A DNA stretch of 64,000 nucleotides from Telluria mixta (GCF_029223865.1 NZ_CP119520.1:3968001-4032000); one strand, 5' to 3'; counted from the first letter of the stretch, positions 45,144 through 54,643 are shown. Notes: generated from the letters alone by a model not told the origin. A program made the numbers and translations.

Positions 45144-46124
45144 TCAGACGCGTGGCCGCAATGCGCCCGCGGGATTGTCGGCCGCGCCGACCCAGTCGAA
45201 CAGGAACGCGATGAAGGCGGCCGCGGCCGGCGACAGCGACCGTTGCTCGCGCGTGTAGACGAAGAAGCGGCGCGTCAGGACGGGTGCGTCGAGCGGCAGC
45301 ATGCGCAGGCCGTGCAGGCGCACGAGCGGCGCGGCATACGGCATGCAGACCGTCACGCCCAGGCCGGACGCGACCATGGCCAGCGCGGTGGTCATGTACG
45401 TGACCTCGTGGGCCGGCCGCAGCGTCAGCTCGCGCAGCGCGTCCGCGTTGCCGGCTTGGGTGTCGACGGCGCCGCCGTTGCCGCTGCTGCTGCCACGGCC
45501 CATGTCCGCCAGCAGCCGCTCCGTGAACTGGCCGCGCAAGGTGATCAGCGGATGCGCGGCCAGGTCGCTCCAGCCGAGCCGGCGGCGCTTCGCCAGCGCA
45601 TGATCGGGCGGCAGCACCGCTTCGAACGGCATCTCCATCAGCTCGCGCGCTTCCAGTTGCGGGGCGCTGTCGCGTTCGGGGCCGATGCCGAAGTCCGTCT
45701 CGCCGGACAGCACGCGCGTCGTCACGGCCTCGACCGGCGAATCGGACAGGCTGATGCCGATGTCCGGGTAGCGCGTGCGCCACGCGGCGATCACCTGCGG
45801 CAGCAGGGTACACGCCATCAACTGGGGCACGGCCACGCGCACGATGCCCTTCCTGAGTTGCGCCTGGTCCGCAATGTTCGCAAGCGCACGGTCGAGGTCG
45901 TCGATCATCTGGCTGAATAGGGGATACAGCTCGTTCCCCGTTTCGGTCAATGCGATACGCCGCGTACTGCGGTCGACGACGCGGACGCCGAGCGTCTGTT
46001 CCAGCTCTTTGATCAAACCGGACAAGGCCGACTGCGTCACGTGCATGTACTGCGCGGCAAGCGTAAAGTTACCGGTCTTTGCCAGCGCAACGAAGGCGCG
46101 CATCTGGCGCAGGGTAGGATTCAT
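45144..46124 (-). CDS. LysR family regulator of the FAH/MaiA pair
   Basis: A 326-residue LysR protein. The N-terminal HTH reads LRQMRAFVALAKTGNFTLAAQYMHVTQSALSGLIKELEQTLGVRVVDRSTR (about 5-55); the remainder is the effector-binding domain. It is divergent from the FAH-family gene with a 95-base AT-rich gap, so it is probably that operon's activator. The effector would then be an aromatic-degradation intermediate. A low-complexity stretch (GRGSSSGNGGAV, about 208-219) interrupts the effector domain, which is unusual. Confidence 0.88.
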   Translation of the reverse strand: MNPTLRQMRAFVALAKTGNFTLAAQYMHVTQSALSGLIKELEQTLGVRVVDRSTRRIALTETGNELYPLFSQMIDDLDRALANIADQAQLRKGIVRVAVPQLMACTLLPQVIAAWRTRYPDIGISLSDSPVEAVTTRVLSGETDFGIGPERDSAPQLEARELMEMPFEAVLPPDHALAKRRRLGWSDLAAHPLITLRGQFTERLLADMGRGSSSGNGGAVDTQAGNADALRELTLRPAHEVTYMTTALAMVASGLGVTVCMPYAAPLVRLHGLRMLPLDAPVLTRRFFVYTREQRSLSPAAAAFIAFLFDWVGAADNPAGALRPRV

Positions 46125-46219
46125 CAGAAAGTCCGATAAATAGAGCGGAAAATATTGTTTGTATGATAGTCCGTTTTACTTTTTAATGGCGGAAACACTA
46201 CATTGTCGAAGGAAACGCC

Positions 46220-47245
46220 ATGAAACTCGCTACCCTGAAGTCGGGCGGCCGCGACGGTACGCTCGTCGTCGTCAGCCGCGACCTGGTCACCTGCCAGGCC
46301 GTCCCGAAGATCGCCCGCACCCTGCAGCAGGCGCTGGACGACTGGGACCATGTCGCGCCGAAGCTGCGCCAGGTCTATGACCAGCTGAACGCCGGCACGG
46401 CCACGGGGGCGGAATCCTTCATCGAGGAAGAATGCGCGTCGCCGCTGCCGCGCGCCTACCAGTGGGCCGACGGCTCCGCCTACATCAACCACGTGGAACT
46501 CGTGCGCAAGGCCCGCGGCGCCCAGGTGCCACCGTCGTTCTACACGGATCCGCTGATGTACCAGGGCGGTTCGGATTCCTTCGTCGGCCCGTGCGATCCG
46601 ATCGCCGTGCTGTCCGAGGAGTGGGGCGTCGACCTGGAAGCGGAAGTGGCGGTCGTGACGGGTGACGTGCCGATGGGCGCCACCGTGGAGCAGGCGGGCC
46701 AGGCCATCCGCCTCGTCATGCTGGTCAACGACGTCTCCCTGCGCAACCTGATTCCCAGGGAGCTGGAAAAGGGCTTCGGCTTCTTCCAGTCCAAGCCGGC
46801 CAGCGCGTTCTCTCCGGTGGCCGTGACACCGGACGAGCTCGGAGATGCCTGGCGCGACAGCAAGCTGCACCTCCCGCTGCTGGTGACGTTGAACGACCAG
46901 CCGTTCGGCCGTCCCAACGCGGGCGACGACATGACGTTCAGCTTCGCGCAACTGGTCGCGCACGCCGCGAAGACGCGCGAACTGGAAGCCGGTTCCATCA
47001 TCGGATCGGGCACGGTGTCGAACAAGCAGGGCGGCCTGCATGGATCGAGCATCGCCAACGGCGGCGTGGGCTATTGCTGCCTGGCGGAGCTGCGTATGTA
47101 CGAGACGATCGAACAGGGCGCGCCAGGCACGCCTTTCCTGCGCTTCGGCGATACTGTTCGTATCGAGATGCTCGATGCCGACGGCGCCAGCGTGTTCGGT
47201 GCCATCGACCAGGAGGTAGCACACTATCACGGGAGGAAGGAATGA
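46220..47245 (+). CDS. Fumarylacetoacetate hydrolase family protein
   Basis: A 341-residue FAH-family enzyme. The C-terminal two thirds hold the family core: EWGVDLEAEVAVVTGDVPMG with the metal-binding Glu pair, LVMLVNDVSLRNLIPRELEKGFGFFQSKPASAFSPVAVTPDEL, and IIGSGTVSNKQGG. This pattern fits bacterial fumarylacetoacetase, which cleaves fumarylacetoacetate to fumarate and acetoacetate in tyrosine or homogentisate breakdown; fumarylpyruvate hydrolysis (gentisate route) is the alternative. It overlaps the isomerase gene by ATGA, which supports the assignment. No homogentisate dioxygenase is adjacent. Confidence 0.88.
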   Translation: MKLATLKSGGRDGTLVVVSRDLVTCQAVPKIARTLQQALDDWDHVAPKLRQVYDQLNAGTATGAESFIEEECASPLPRAYQWADGSAYINHVELVRKARGAQVPPSFYTDPLMYQGGSDSFVGPCDPIAVLSEEWGVDLEAEVAVVTGDVPMGATVEQAGQAIRLVMLVNDVSLRNLIPRELEKGFGFFQSKPASAFSPVAVTPDELGDAWRDSKLHLPLLVTLNDQPFGRPNAGDDMTFSFAQLVAHAAKTRELEAGSIIGSGTVSNKQGGLHGSSIANGGVGYCCLAELRMYETIEQGAPGTPFLRFGDTVRIEMLDADGASVFGAIDQEVAHYHGRKE

Positions 47246-47886
47246 AGCTCTATACCTATTTCCGCAGTTCGGCCGCATACCGGGTGCGTATCGCGCTCAA
47301 CCTGAAAGGGCTGAAGTACGACGCGGTTCCGGTGCACCTTTTGCGTGGCGGCGGCGAGCAGCTGCAAGAGAACTACGTCAAGATGAATCCCAGCGGTCTC
47401 GTCCCCACCTTCCAGGACGACTACATCACGCTGACGCAGTCGATGGCCATCCTCGAATACCTCGAGGATGAATACCCGCAAGTGCCGCTGCTGCCGAAGG
47501 ATGCGTCCGGCCGCGCGCGCGTGCGCGAGCTCGCCCAGATTATTGCCTGCGACATCCATCCTGTGAACAATCTGCGCGTGCTGCGCTACCTCGTCAAGGA
47601 TCTCGGCCTGTCGGAAGAGATCAAGACGCAGTGGTACCGCCACTGGATCGTGGGCGGCCTCGATGTGCTGGAGAAGCACCTGGCGCGCGACCCGAGCGCG
47701 GGCCCGCTGTGCCACGGCTACCTGCCGACGATCGCCGACTGCTTCCTCGTGCCGCAGGTGTTCAATGCGCAGCGCCACGGCATCGACATCTCGGTCTATC
47801 CGAACATCGCGCGCATCAACGCGGCATGCGTCGAGCTGCCTGCGTTCGTGGCGGCGCATCCCGCCAACCAGCCGGACGCTGAGTAA
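47242..47886 (+). CDS. maiA: Maleylacetoacetate isomerase
   Basis: A 214-residue zeta-class glutathione transferase. N-terminal thioredoxin-like domain with RSSAAYRVRIALNLKGL (glutathione-activating Ser region) and NPSGLVPTFQD, ..LTQSMAILEYLEDEYP, then the all-helical domain with the zeta signature QIIACDIHPVNNLRVLRYL. It isomerises maleylacetoacetate to fumarylacetoacetate using glutathione, the step before the upstream FAH enzyme. Translation is coupled to that gene. A related zeta-like GST is present at 60804. Confidence 0.93.
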   Translation: MKLYTYFRSSAAYRVRIALNLKGLKYDAVPVHLLRGGGEQLQENYVKMNPSGLVPTFQDDYITLTQSMAILEYLEDEYPQVPLLPKDASGRARVRELAQIIACDIHPVNNLRVLRYLVKDLGLSEEIKTQWYRHWIVGGLDVLEKHLARDPSAGPLCHGYLPTIADCFLVPQVFNAQRHGIDISVYPNIARINAACVELPAFVAAHPANQPDAE

Positions 47887-47917
47887 AGCATCCGGCTGAT
47901 CGACGACGCGGCGCTGC

Positions 47918-48376
47918 TCAGTGCCGCGTCTGCGACCCGACGGTCGAGCGATCCGGCTCGGCCGGCGTCGAGATCTCTTCCAGCGTATGGTCGATGCCGG
48001 CCGAGTGCTTGGCCGCCATGTCGCCCAGCGAGACGATGCCGATCACCTCGTGCGACTGTTCGTCGACGACGGGCACGCGGCGGATCTGCACGTCACCCAT
48101 CTGGCCCAGCACTTCGTCCACCGTCTGGTTCGGCGCGCAGGTGCGCACGTCGGTGCTCATCACGTCGCCCACGCGGGTCTGGCTCGGTGCCTGGCCGGCC
48201 GCCGTCGAGCGGACCGTGATGTCGCGGTCGGTGATCATGCCGACCAGCTTCTGGCCATCGAGCACGGGGATCGAGCCCACGTTCAACTCATCCATCATCT
48301 GCGCGGCGCGCTGCACGGTTTCCTGCGGCGAAATGCTTTGCACGTCGCGGGTCATCACATCCTGAATGGTCTGCAT
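47918..48376 (-). CDS. Two-CBS-domain protein
   Basis: A 152-residue stand-alone CBS pair. Repeat 1: VMTRDVQSISPQETVQRAAQMMDELNVGSIPVLDGQKLVGMITDRDITVR; repeat 2: VMSTDVRTCAPNQTVDEVLGQMGDVQIRRVPVVDEQSHEVIGIVSLGD. CBS pairs bind adenosine nucleotides and report energy or redox status; stand-alone copies are stress-related modulators of unknown partners. The start at 48376 has AGGAGGAGG upstream; an upstream ATG in frame (48406) lies before the ribosome site. It is convergent with maiA. Confidence 0.92.
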   Translation of the reverse strand: MQTIQDVMTRDVQSISPQETVQRAAQMMDELNVGSIPVLDGQKLVGMITDRDITVRSTAAGQAPSQTRVGDVMSTDVRTCAPNQTVDEVLGQMGDVQIRRVPVVDEQSHEVIGIVSLGDMAAKHSAGIDHTLEEISTPAEPDRSTVGSQTRH

Positions 48377-48528
48377 TTGAACCTCCTCCTGATGTTCACA
48401 CGGCATGCATGATGCACGCTTTCGCGAAGATCGGACGCTACGTTGAACTGCGGAACAGTCCGTGAATAAAGGCCTTGTGCAAAGCCGGCTCGGCTACAAT
48501 CTGCGCCTCTTTGACTCGCAACGACACC

Positions 48529-49290
48529 ATGCCTATCCCCGCGCCCATCCTCGAAGCCCTGCAGCGCGCCGACGCCTCGTGGCGTCCCCATCTGATCACC
48601 GGTCTCGACGCGATGATGCGCGCGACGCCCGACTATCTGCCGGCGCTGGCTGACGACCATTACCTGCCCACGGACGGCCGCCTGTTCGCCGCGTTCGCGC
48701 TGCCGTTCGCTGCAGTGCGGTATGTGCTCGTGGGGGAGGGCCCGTATCCGCGCGAGGAAAGCGCGACCGGAGTGTGCTTCATGGATGGCGCCGTCGGACC
48801 GTTGTGGTCGGACACGGGCCTGTCGAAACCCGTCAACCGCGCGACGTCGCTGCGCAACTTCATGAAGATGCTGCTGGTGGCCGAGGGCCGGCTGAGCGAG
48901 GACGACACGGGCGGCGCGGCACTGGCACCCGTCGCGAAAGCGGCCCGCACGGATGGCTCGATCCAGACCCTGGCCGAGCTGCAGGACAACCTGCTCGGCC
49001 ACGGATTCCTGTTATTGAATGCGGCCCTCGTGTTCCGCAAGCATGTGCCTCCGGTCCAGGAAGCGCGCGCATGGGTACCGTTCCAGCGCGCCGTGTTCGC
49101 CGCGCTGGCGGAGCGCGCCGACAAGCCGACGCTGGTGTTGTGGGGCAAGATCGCGGAGCAGTTGAACAAGGTGCCGGAGACGGCCGGTTTCCCGCAGATC
49201 CATGCCGAGCACCCGTACAACCTGTCGTTCATCCGCCACGAAGGCATGCAAAAACTGTTCGGGCCGATGCATTTGCTGCACCGCGGCTAA
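48529..49290 (+). CDS. Uracil-DNA glycosylase-fold protein with variant active-site motifs
   Basis: A 253-residue protein aligning along its length with uracil-DNA glycosylase. Where family 1 enzymes have the water-activating GQDPYH, this one reads VGEGPYPREESATGV; the leucine/His loop (HPSPLS in Ung) is HPYNLSFI near the C-terminus. The fold signature LRNFMKMLLVAEGRL and LVLWGKIAEQLNKVP are kept. It may be a distinct glycosylase subfamily with altered substrate or a non-catalytic homologue. It is not ung itself. Start at 48529 by conservation of PAPILEALQ; the frame is open upstream. No base-excision partner is adjacent. Confidence 0.75.
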   Translation: MPIPAPILEALQRADASWRPHLITGLDAMMRATPDYLPALADDHYLPTDGRLFAAFALPFAAVRYVLVGEGPYPREESATGVCFMDGAVGPLWSDTGLSKPVNRATSLRNFMKMLLVAEGRLSEDDTGGAALAPVAKAARTDGSIQTLAELQDNLLGHGFLLLNAALVFRKHVPPVQEARAWVPFQRAVFAALAERADKPTLVLWGKIAEQLNKVPETAGFPQIHAEHPYNLSFIRHEGMQKLFGPMHLLHRG

Positions 49291-49327
49291 AAAAGAGGGG
49301 GCCAAGCAAAGGCTGGCGAAATACGCT

Positions 49328-49352
49328 ATACTTGACTAAATCGATCAACTAA
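49328..49352. promoter_or_regulatory. Candidate IscR type 1 site of the isc promoter
   Basis: ATACTTGACTAAATCGATCAACTAA resembles the type 1 IscR motif, with half-sites TTGACT and (A)TCAACT in inverted order; TTGACT can also serve as the -35 box. It lies about 100 bases upstream of iscR, where [2Fe-2S]-IscR represses the operon in other proteobacteria. Confidence 0.65.
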
Positions 49353-49449
49353 TCAGGCTTTTCTGGATGTCCCTGAGGACAGATGAAAGTGTGACCGGTT
49401 GAAGAGAAGCAAGATTTTAACACTGTCTGGAAAACCAACCGGGGTTCTG

Positions 49450-49947
49450 ATGCGTCTGACCACCAAAGGCCGTTTTGCTGTTACCGCGATGATCGACCTC
49501 GCCCTGCGCCAGGGCAATGGTCCGGTCACGCTGTCGGGCATCAGCCAGCGCCAGGCCATTTCGCTGTCGTACCTGGAGCAATTGTTCGGCAAGCTGCGCC
49601 GGCACGAGATCGTCGAGTCGGTGCGCGGCCCGGGCGGCGGCTACAGCCTCGCGCGCAGCGCCGACAAGGTGACCGTCGCCGACATCATCATCGCCGTTGA
49701 CGAGCCCATCGATGCGACCCAGTGCGGCGGCAAGGAAAACTGTCATGGCGCCGATGCCGCCAGCGGCACCCGCTGCATGACCCACGAACTGTGGGCCACG
49801 CTGAATGCCAAGATGGTCGATTTCCTCGACTCGGTGACCTTGCAGGACCTCGTCGACCAGCAGAAGCAGAAAGAACAGAACGTCGTGGTGATGCACCGCC
49901 ACGCGCCGTCGGAAAATACTGAAGCTAAGCATATTGGAGTGAACTGA
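49450..49947 (+). CDS. iscR: Fe-S cluster-sensing regulator IscR
   Basis: A 165-residue Rrf2-family repressor that binds a [2Fe-2S] cluster and controls isc expression. [19 protein letters not shown] and the wing [19 protein letters not shown] are standard. Ligands Cys92 and Cys98 match E. coli, but the third Cys is at 109 (104 in E. coli), then His112, because five residues (about 101-106, ADAASG region) are inserted. The C-terminal tail is longer than in E. coli. Start at 49450 by homology. It overlaps iscS by one base (TGATG). Confidence 0.96.
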   Translation: MRLTTKGRFAVTAMIDLALRQGNGPVTLSGISQRQAISLSYLEQLFGKLRRHEIVESVRGPGGGYSLARSADKVTVADIIIAVDEPIDATQCGGKENCHGADAASGTRCMTHELWATLNAKMVDFLDSVTLQDLVDQQKQKEQNVVVMHRHAPSENTEAKHIGVN

Positions 49948-51203
49948 TGAACGCGCCTTTGGACAAAAAAATCGAGCAGAGCTTCGTGACTGCGCCGCAT
50001 TTCCCGATCTACATGGATTATTCGGCCACGACGCCGATCGATCCGCGCGTGGCGGACAAGATGATTCCGTACCTGCGCGAGCAGTTCGGTAACCCGGCGT
50101 CGCGCAGCCACGCGTACGGCTGGAGCGCCGAGGCGGCTGTCGAAGAGGCGCGCGCGCAGGTCGCGGCGCTCGTCGGCGCCGATCCGCGCGAGATCATCTG
50201 GACGTCGGGCGCGACCGAGTCGAACAACCTTGCGATCAAGGGCGCGGCGCAGTTCTACAAGTCGAAGGGCAAGCACATCATCACGGTCAAGACCGAGCAC
50301 AAGGCCGTGCTGGACACCGTGCGCGAACTGGAACGCCAGGGCTTCGAGGCGACCTACCTGGAGCCGCAGGACAACGGCCTGATCACGCTGGAGCAGCTGG
50401 AAGCCGCGATGCGTCCGGACACGATCCTCGTCTCCGTCATGCTCGTGAATAACGAGATCGGCGTGGTCCAGCCGATCAAGGAAATCGGCGAGCTGTGCCG
50501 CAAGAAGGGCATCATCTTCCACAGCGACGCGGCGCAGGCCACCGGCAAGGTCGAGATCAACCTGGAAGAGCTGAAGGTCGACCTGATGAGCTTCAGCGCG
50601 CACAAGACCTATGGTCCGAAGGGCATCGGCGCCCTGTACGTGCGCCGCAAGCCGCGCGTGCGCCTGGAAGCGCAGATGCACGGCGGCGGCCACGAGCGCG
50701 GCCTGCGTTCGGGCACGCTGGCACCGCACCAGATCGTCGGCATGGGCGAAGCCTTCCGCATCGCCAAGGAAGAGATGGACACCGAGCTCGCGCGCATCAA
50801 GGCGCTGCGCGACCGCCTGGCCAAGGGCCTGCTGGAGATCGAAGAGGTCTACATCAACGGCGACATGGAACACCGCGTCCCGCACAACCTGAACGTGTCG
50901 TTCAACTTCGTCGAAGGCGAATCGCTGATCATGGCCGTCAAGGACATCGCCGTGTCGTCGGGTTCGGCCTGCACCTCGGCGTCGCTGGAACCGTCGTACG
51001 TGCTGCGCGCCCTGGGCCGCAGCGACGAGCTGGCGCACAGCTCGATCCGCTTCACCATCGGCCGCTTCACGACCGAGGAAGACATCGACTTCGCCATCAA
51101 GCTGCTGAAGGAAAAAGTCGGCAAGCTGCGCGAACTGTCGCCGCTGTGGGAAATGCACAAGGATGGCATTGACCTGAACTCGATCCAGTGGGCAGCCCAC
51201 TAA
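49947..51203 (+). CDS. iscS: Cysteine desulfurase IscS
   Basis: A 418-residue PLP enzyme that takes sulfur from cysteine as a persulfide and passes it to IscU. PLP Lys220 in [12 protein letters not shown], the persulfide Cys342 in [15 protein letters not shown], and the long C-terminal extension ([15 protein letters not shown]) characteristic of IscS rather than SufS are all present. The N-terminus is about 12 residues longer than in E. coli. It begins inside the iscR stop codon, so the two are coupled. Confidence 0.97.
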   Translation: MNAPLDKKIEQSFVTAPHFPIYMDYSATTPIDPRVADKMIPYLREQFGNPASRSHAYGWSAEAAVEEARAQVAALVGADPREIIWTSGATESNNLAIKGAAQFYKSKGKHIITVKTEHKAVLDTVRELERQGFEATYLEPQDNGLITLEQLEAAMRPDTILVSVMLVNNEIGVVQPIKEIGELCRKKGIIFHSDAAQATGKVEINLEELKVDLMSFSAHKTYGPKGIGALYVRRKPRVRLEAQMHGGGHERGLRSGTLAPHQIVGMGEAFRIAKEEMDTELARIKALRDRLAKGLLEIEEVYINGDMEHRVPHNLNVSFNFVEGESLIMAVKDIAVSSGSACTSASLEPSYVLRALGRSDELAHSSIRFTIGRFTTEEDIDFAIKLLKEKVGKLRELSPLWEMHKDGIDLNSIQWAAH

Positions 51204-51234
51204 TTCACCGAACAGAACACGAAGGAGCACTACC

Positions 51235-51627
51235 ATGGCATATTCCGACAAGGTCCTGGACCACTACGAAAACCCGCGCAACGTCGGCTCGTTCGACAAG
51301 AATTCCGACGACGTCGGCACCGGCATGGTCGGCGCACCGGCCTGCGGCGACGTGATGAAACTGCAGATCAAGGTGAACGAAGCCGGCGTGATCGAAGACG
51401 CGAAATTCAAGACGTACGGCTGCGGCTCGGCGATCGCTTCGAGCTCGCTCGTGACCGAATGGGTCAAGGGCAAGTCGCTGGACGAAGCGCTGTCCATCAA
51501 GAACACGCAGATCGCCGAAGAACTGGCGCTGCCGCCGGTGAAGATCCACTGCTCGATCCTGGCCGAAGACGCCATCAAGGCGGCCGTCGCCGACTACAAG
51601 ACCAAGCACGCGACCGAAAAAGCGTAA
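51235..51627 (+). CDS. iscU: Fe-S scaffold protein IscU
   Basis: A 130-residue scaffold on which [2Fe-2S] clusters are built. Ligands: Cys37 (with Asp39 in ACGDVM), Cys63 (YGCGSAIASSS), and Cys106 with His105. LPPVKIHC carries the LPPVK loop (99-103) that HscA recognises. Length and motifs are standard. AAGGAGC ribosome site lies upstream of the start. Confidence 0.98.
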   Translation: MAYSDKVLDHYENPRNVGSFDKNSDDVGTGMVGAPACGDVMKLQIKVNEAGVIEDAKFKTYGCGSAIASSSLVTEWVKGKSLDEALSIKNTQIAEELALPPVKIHCSILAEDAIKAAVADYKTKHATEKA

Positions 51628-51654
51628 CGTCGTAACCCCAAGCTGGAGAGTGAA

Positions 51655-51978
51655 ATGGCTGTGACCCTGACCGAAAAAGCCGCAAAGCACATCAACCGTT
51701 ACCTCGAACGCCGGGGCAAGGGCGTGGGCCTGCGTTTCGGCGTGCGCACGACCGGCTGCTCCGGCCTGGCCTACAAGCTGGAATACGTCGACGAAGCCAG
51801 CGCCGAAGATGCGGTCTTCGAATCGCATGGCGTGAAGGTCTTCGTCGATCCGAAGAGCCTGGCGTACATCGACGGCACCGAGCTCGATTTCGCCCGCGAA
51901 GGCCTGAACGAAGGCTTCCGCTTCAACAACCCGAACGTCAAGGACAATTGCGGTTGCGGCGAAAGCTTCCGCGTCTGA
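51655..51978 (+). CDS. iscA: A-type Fe-S carrier IscA
   Basis: A 107-residue A-type protein. The three cluster-binding cysteines are Cys35 (TTGCSGLAY) and Cys99/Cys101 in the C-terminal CGCGESF. It delivers or matures clusters for client proteins. It lies 27 bases after iscU and 16 bases before hscB. Confidence 0.97.
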   Translation: MAVTLTEKAAKHINRYLERRGKGVGLRFGVRTTGCSGLAYKLEYVDEASAEDAVFESHGVKVFVDPKSLAYIDGTELDFAREGLNEGFRFNNPNVKDNCGCGESFRV

Positions 51979-51994
51979 CCGGGAGCGCCGGAAC

Positions 51995-52510
51995 GTGCAA
52001 AACCACTTCGAGCTGTTCCAGCTGCCGGCCAGGTTCGACGTCGACATGGACGCGCTGGATTCCGCTTACCGCGAAGTCCAGGGCCGCGTCCATCCGGACC
52101 GCTTCGTGAACGCGAGCGACGCCGAAAAGCGCGTCGCGATGCAATGGGCCACGCGCGCCAACGAGGCCTATCAAACGCTGCGCAGCCCGATGCTGCGCGC
52201 ACGCTACCTGTGCGAGCTGAATGGCGTCGACCTGCAGACCGAGTCGAACACCGCGATGCCGATGGACTTCCTGATGGAGCAGATGGAACTGCGCGAAGCG
52301 CTGTCCGACGCGCGCGACGCGAAGGACGCCGGCGCCCTCGACGAGCTGGATGCGCGCATCCGCGGCGAGCGCAAGCAGCGCCTGGCACAGGTCGGCAAGC
52401 TGCTCGACGCCGGGGACTACCCGCAGGCGGCGCAGGGCGTGCGGGCGCTGATGTTCCTCGATAAATTCGGCGACGAATTGCATTACGCGTTCGAGGCGCT
52501 TGAGACTTGA
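51995..52510 (+). CDS. hscB: Co-chaperone HscB
   Basis: A 171-residue J-domain protein with a GTG start. The J domain (about 1-75) includes HPDRF with the HPD tripeptide at 33-35 that stimulates HscA ATPase; the C-terminal three-helix domain (about 85-170) binds IscU. Length is standard. A large hairpin follows immediately after the stop. Confidence 0.95.
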   Translation: MQNHFELFQLPARFDVDMDALDSAYREVQGRVHPDRFVNASDAEKRVAMQWATRANEAYQTLRSPMLRARYLCELNGVDLQTESNTAMPMDFLMEQMELREALSDARDAKDAGALDELDARIRGERKQRLAQVGKLLDAGDYPQAAQGVRALMFLDKFGDELHYAFEALET

Positions 52511-52535
52511 CATAACTGCGCCGTGAATGCGGGGC

Positions 52536-52581
52536 ATGGGGTGTGGTGAGTGATGCCGAGGCATCAATCACCACACCCCAT
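52536..52581. repeat. 21-base-pair hairpin between hscB and hscA
   Basis: Left arm 52536-52556 (begins ATGGGGTGTGGTG) and right arm 52561-52581 (ends CACCACACCCCAT) are complementary except for one G/A mismatch, with a CGAG loop. No T run follows, so it is not a classical terminator. It is the only large secondary structure between genes at the centre of the isc operon. It could be a transcript-stability or processing element, or the relic of a mobile element. Confidence 0.85.
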
Positions 52582-52618
52582 ACTACTGTATCCAATAATA
52601 AAACCAGGTAACACGACC

Positions 52619-54508
52619 ATGGCACTACTGCAGATCTCCGAACCCGGCATGTCGACCGCGCCGCACCAGCACCGGCTGGCGGTGGGCATCGACCTGGGCA
52701 CCACCAATTCCCTCGTCGCGACCGTGCGCCACTCGATCCCGGAAGTGCTGACCGACGAGGACGGCCGCTCGCTGCTGCCATCGATCGTGCGCTACCTGCC
52801 GAACGGCCACGCCAACATCGGCTACAAGGCCATGGCGGCCCGCACCACCGATCCGAAGAACACCATCGTCTCCGTCAAGCGCTTCATGGGCCGCGGCCTG
52901 AAGGACATCGCGCACGTCGAGAACCTGCCGTATGACTTCGTCGATGCTCCGGGTATGGTGCAGGTGAAGACCGTGGCCGGCGTGAAGTCGCCGGTGGAAG
53001 TCTCCGCGCAGATCCTGGCCACGCTGCGCCAGACCGCGGAAGACGCGCTAGGCGACGAACTGGTCGGCGCCGTCATCACGGTGCCCGCGTACTTCGACGA
53101 CGCGCAGCGCCAGGCGACGAAGGACGCGGCCCAGCTGGCCGGCCTGAACGTGCTGCGCCTGCTGTCCGAGCCGACGGCCGCCGCCATCGCGTATGGCCTC
53201 GACCACGGCAAGGAAGGCGTGTTCGCCGTGTACGACCTGGGCGGCGGTACGTTCGACATCTCGATCTTGAAACTGTCGAAGGGCGTGTTCGAAGTGCTGG
53301 CCACGGGCGGCGATTCCGCGCTCGGCGGCGACGACTTCGACCAGCGCCTGTTCTGCTACATCACCCAGCAGGCCGGTCTCGCACCGCTGTCCGAAATGGA
53401 CACCGCGACCCTGATGGTCAAGGCGCGCCAGGCCAAGGAACTGCTGTCGACGAACGAAGAGACGACCGTCGAGGCGATCCTGAAATCCGGCGAAGTCGTG
53501 CAGGTGACGATCACCGCGAAGACGTTCGCCGAGATCACGCAGCCGCTCGTCGCGAAGACGATGAACGCAGTGCGCAAGGCGATGCGCGATGCGAACGTGA
53601 GCGTCGAAGACGTGGACGGCGTCGTGCTCGTCGGCGGCGCCACGCGCATGCCGCACATCCGCCGCGCCGTCGGCGACTTCTTCAAGACGATCCCGCACGC
53701 GAACATCGACCCGGACAAGGTCGTCGCGCTGGGCGCCGCGATCCAGGCGAATCTCCTGGCCGGTAACCGCGCCGCGGGCGACGACTGGCTGCTGCTGGAC
53801 GTGATCCCGCTGTCGCTCGGCATCGAGACGATGGGCGGCCTGGTCGAGAAGATCATCCCGCGCAACTCGACGATCCCGTGCGCCCGTGCGCAGGAGTTCA
53901 CGACGTTCAAGGATGGCCAGACCGCGTTGGCCGTGCACGTGGTGCAGGGCGAGCGCGAGCTGGTGTCCGACTGCCGTTCGCTGGCGCGCTTCGAGCTGCG
54001 CGGCATCCCGCCGATGGCGGCCGGCGCGGCGCGCATCCGCGTCACGTACCAGGTCGACGCGGACGGGCTGCTGTCGGTGTCGGCGCGCGAGACGCGCTCC
54101 GGCGTGGAAGCGTCGATCACCGTGAAACCGTCGTACGGCCTCGGCGACGACGAAGTCGCGCGCATGCTGCAGGACTCATACAACTCGGCGCAGGTCGACA
54201 TGGTCGCGCGCGCGCTGCGCGAGGAACAGGTCGAGGCCGAGCGCATCCTGCTGGCCACGCAGTCCGCGCTCGACACGGACGCCGAGCTGCTGAGCGACGA
54301 AGAGCAGGGCGCCATCGCGCAGCTGATGCAGGGCGTGCGCGATGCGACGGCGCGCTCCAACGACACCGCCATCGACGCCGACTCGCGCCAGAACGTGCTG
54401 CACGACGCGGTGCAGGCGCTGGCGCGCGGCACCGAGGAATTCGCGGCGCGGCGCATGGACAAGAGCGTGCGCAAGGTATTGGCAGGAAAAGCGCTGGATC
54501 AAGTTTAA
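52619..54508 (+). CDS. hscA: Hsp70-type chaperone HscA
   Basis: A 629-residue DnaK-family chaperone specialised for IscU. Phosphate loop [57 protein letters not shown], and [16 protein letters not shown] mark the nucleotide-binding domain; the substrate-binding domain and lid follow. HscA-type traits are the longer N-terminus and the absence of the DnaK C-terminal EEVD-like tail. Start at 52619 by homology; the frame is open across the upstream hairpin. Confidence 0.96.
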   Translation: MALLQISEPGMSTAPHQHRLAVGIDLGTTNSLVATVRHSIPEVLTDEDGRSLLPSIVRYLPNGHANIGYKAMAARTTDPKNTIVSVKRFMGRGLKDIAHVENLPYDFVDAPGMVQVKTVAGVKSPVEVSAQILATLRQTAEDALGDELVGAVITVPAYFDDAQRQATKDAAQLAGLNVLRLLSEPTAAAIAYGLDHGKEGVFAVYDLGGGTFDISILKLSKGVFEVLATGGDSALGGDDFDQRLFCYITQQAGLAPLSEMDTATLMVKARQAKELLSTNEETTVEAILKSGEVVQVTITAKTFAEITQPLVAKTMNAVRKAMRDANVSVEDVDGVVLVGGATRMPHIRRAVGDFFKTIPHANIDPDKVVALGAAIQANLLAGNRAAGDDWLLLDVIPLSLGIETMGGLVEKIIPRNSTIPCARAQEFTTFKDGQTALAVHVVQGERELVSDCRSLARFELRGIPPMAAGAARIRVTYQVDADGLLSVSARETRSGVEASITVKPSYGLGDDEVARMLQDSYNSAQVDMVARALREEQVEAERILLATQSALDTDAELLSDEEQGAIAQLMQGVRDATARSNDTAIDADSRQNVLHDAVQALARGTEEFAARRMDKSVRKVLAGKALDQV

Positions 54509-54525
54509 GCCCGAAGCCGCAGCAC

Positions 54526-54643
54526 CGTCGTTCCCGCGAAGGCGGGAACCCAAGTTGAGCATCAGAAGTCGTAACGTGTGCGGCGTGAGCGCTGTACCGA
54601 CTTCGGCGACTCAGCTTGGATCCCCGCCTCCGCGGGGATGACG
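54526..54643. repeat. REP-like doublet between hscA and fdx
   Basis: Two inverted terminal segments of about 34 bases face each other across a 118-base element: CGTCGTTCCCGCGAAGGCGG... at the left and ...CCGCGGGGATGACG at the right (reverse complement CGTCATCCCCGCGGAGGCGG). They agree at about 28 of 34 positions, and each arm folds on itself (TTCCCGCGAAGGCGGGAA; TCCCCGCCTCCGCGGGGA). This is the layout of BIME/NEMIS-like repetitive elements that are common in proteobacterial genomes. It lies in the 170-base space between hscA and fdx. Confidence 0.85.

Noticed and set aside
47905..47930. GACGCGGC/GCCGCGTC stem between maiA and the CBS gene as a terminator
   Set aside because: The loop is 10 bases, there is no T run, and the right arm overlaps the CBS coding end; too weak to call.
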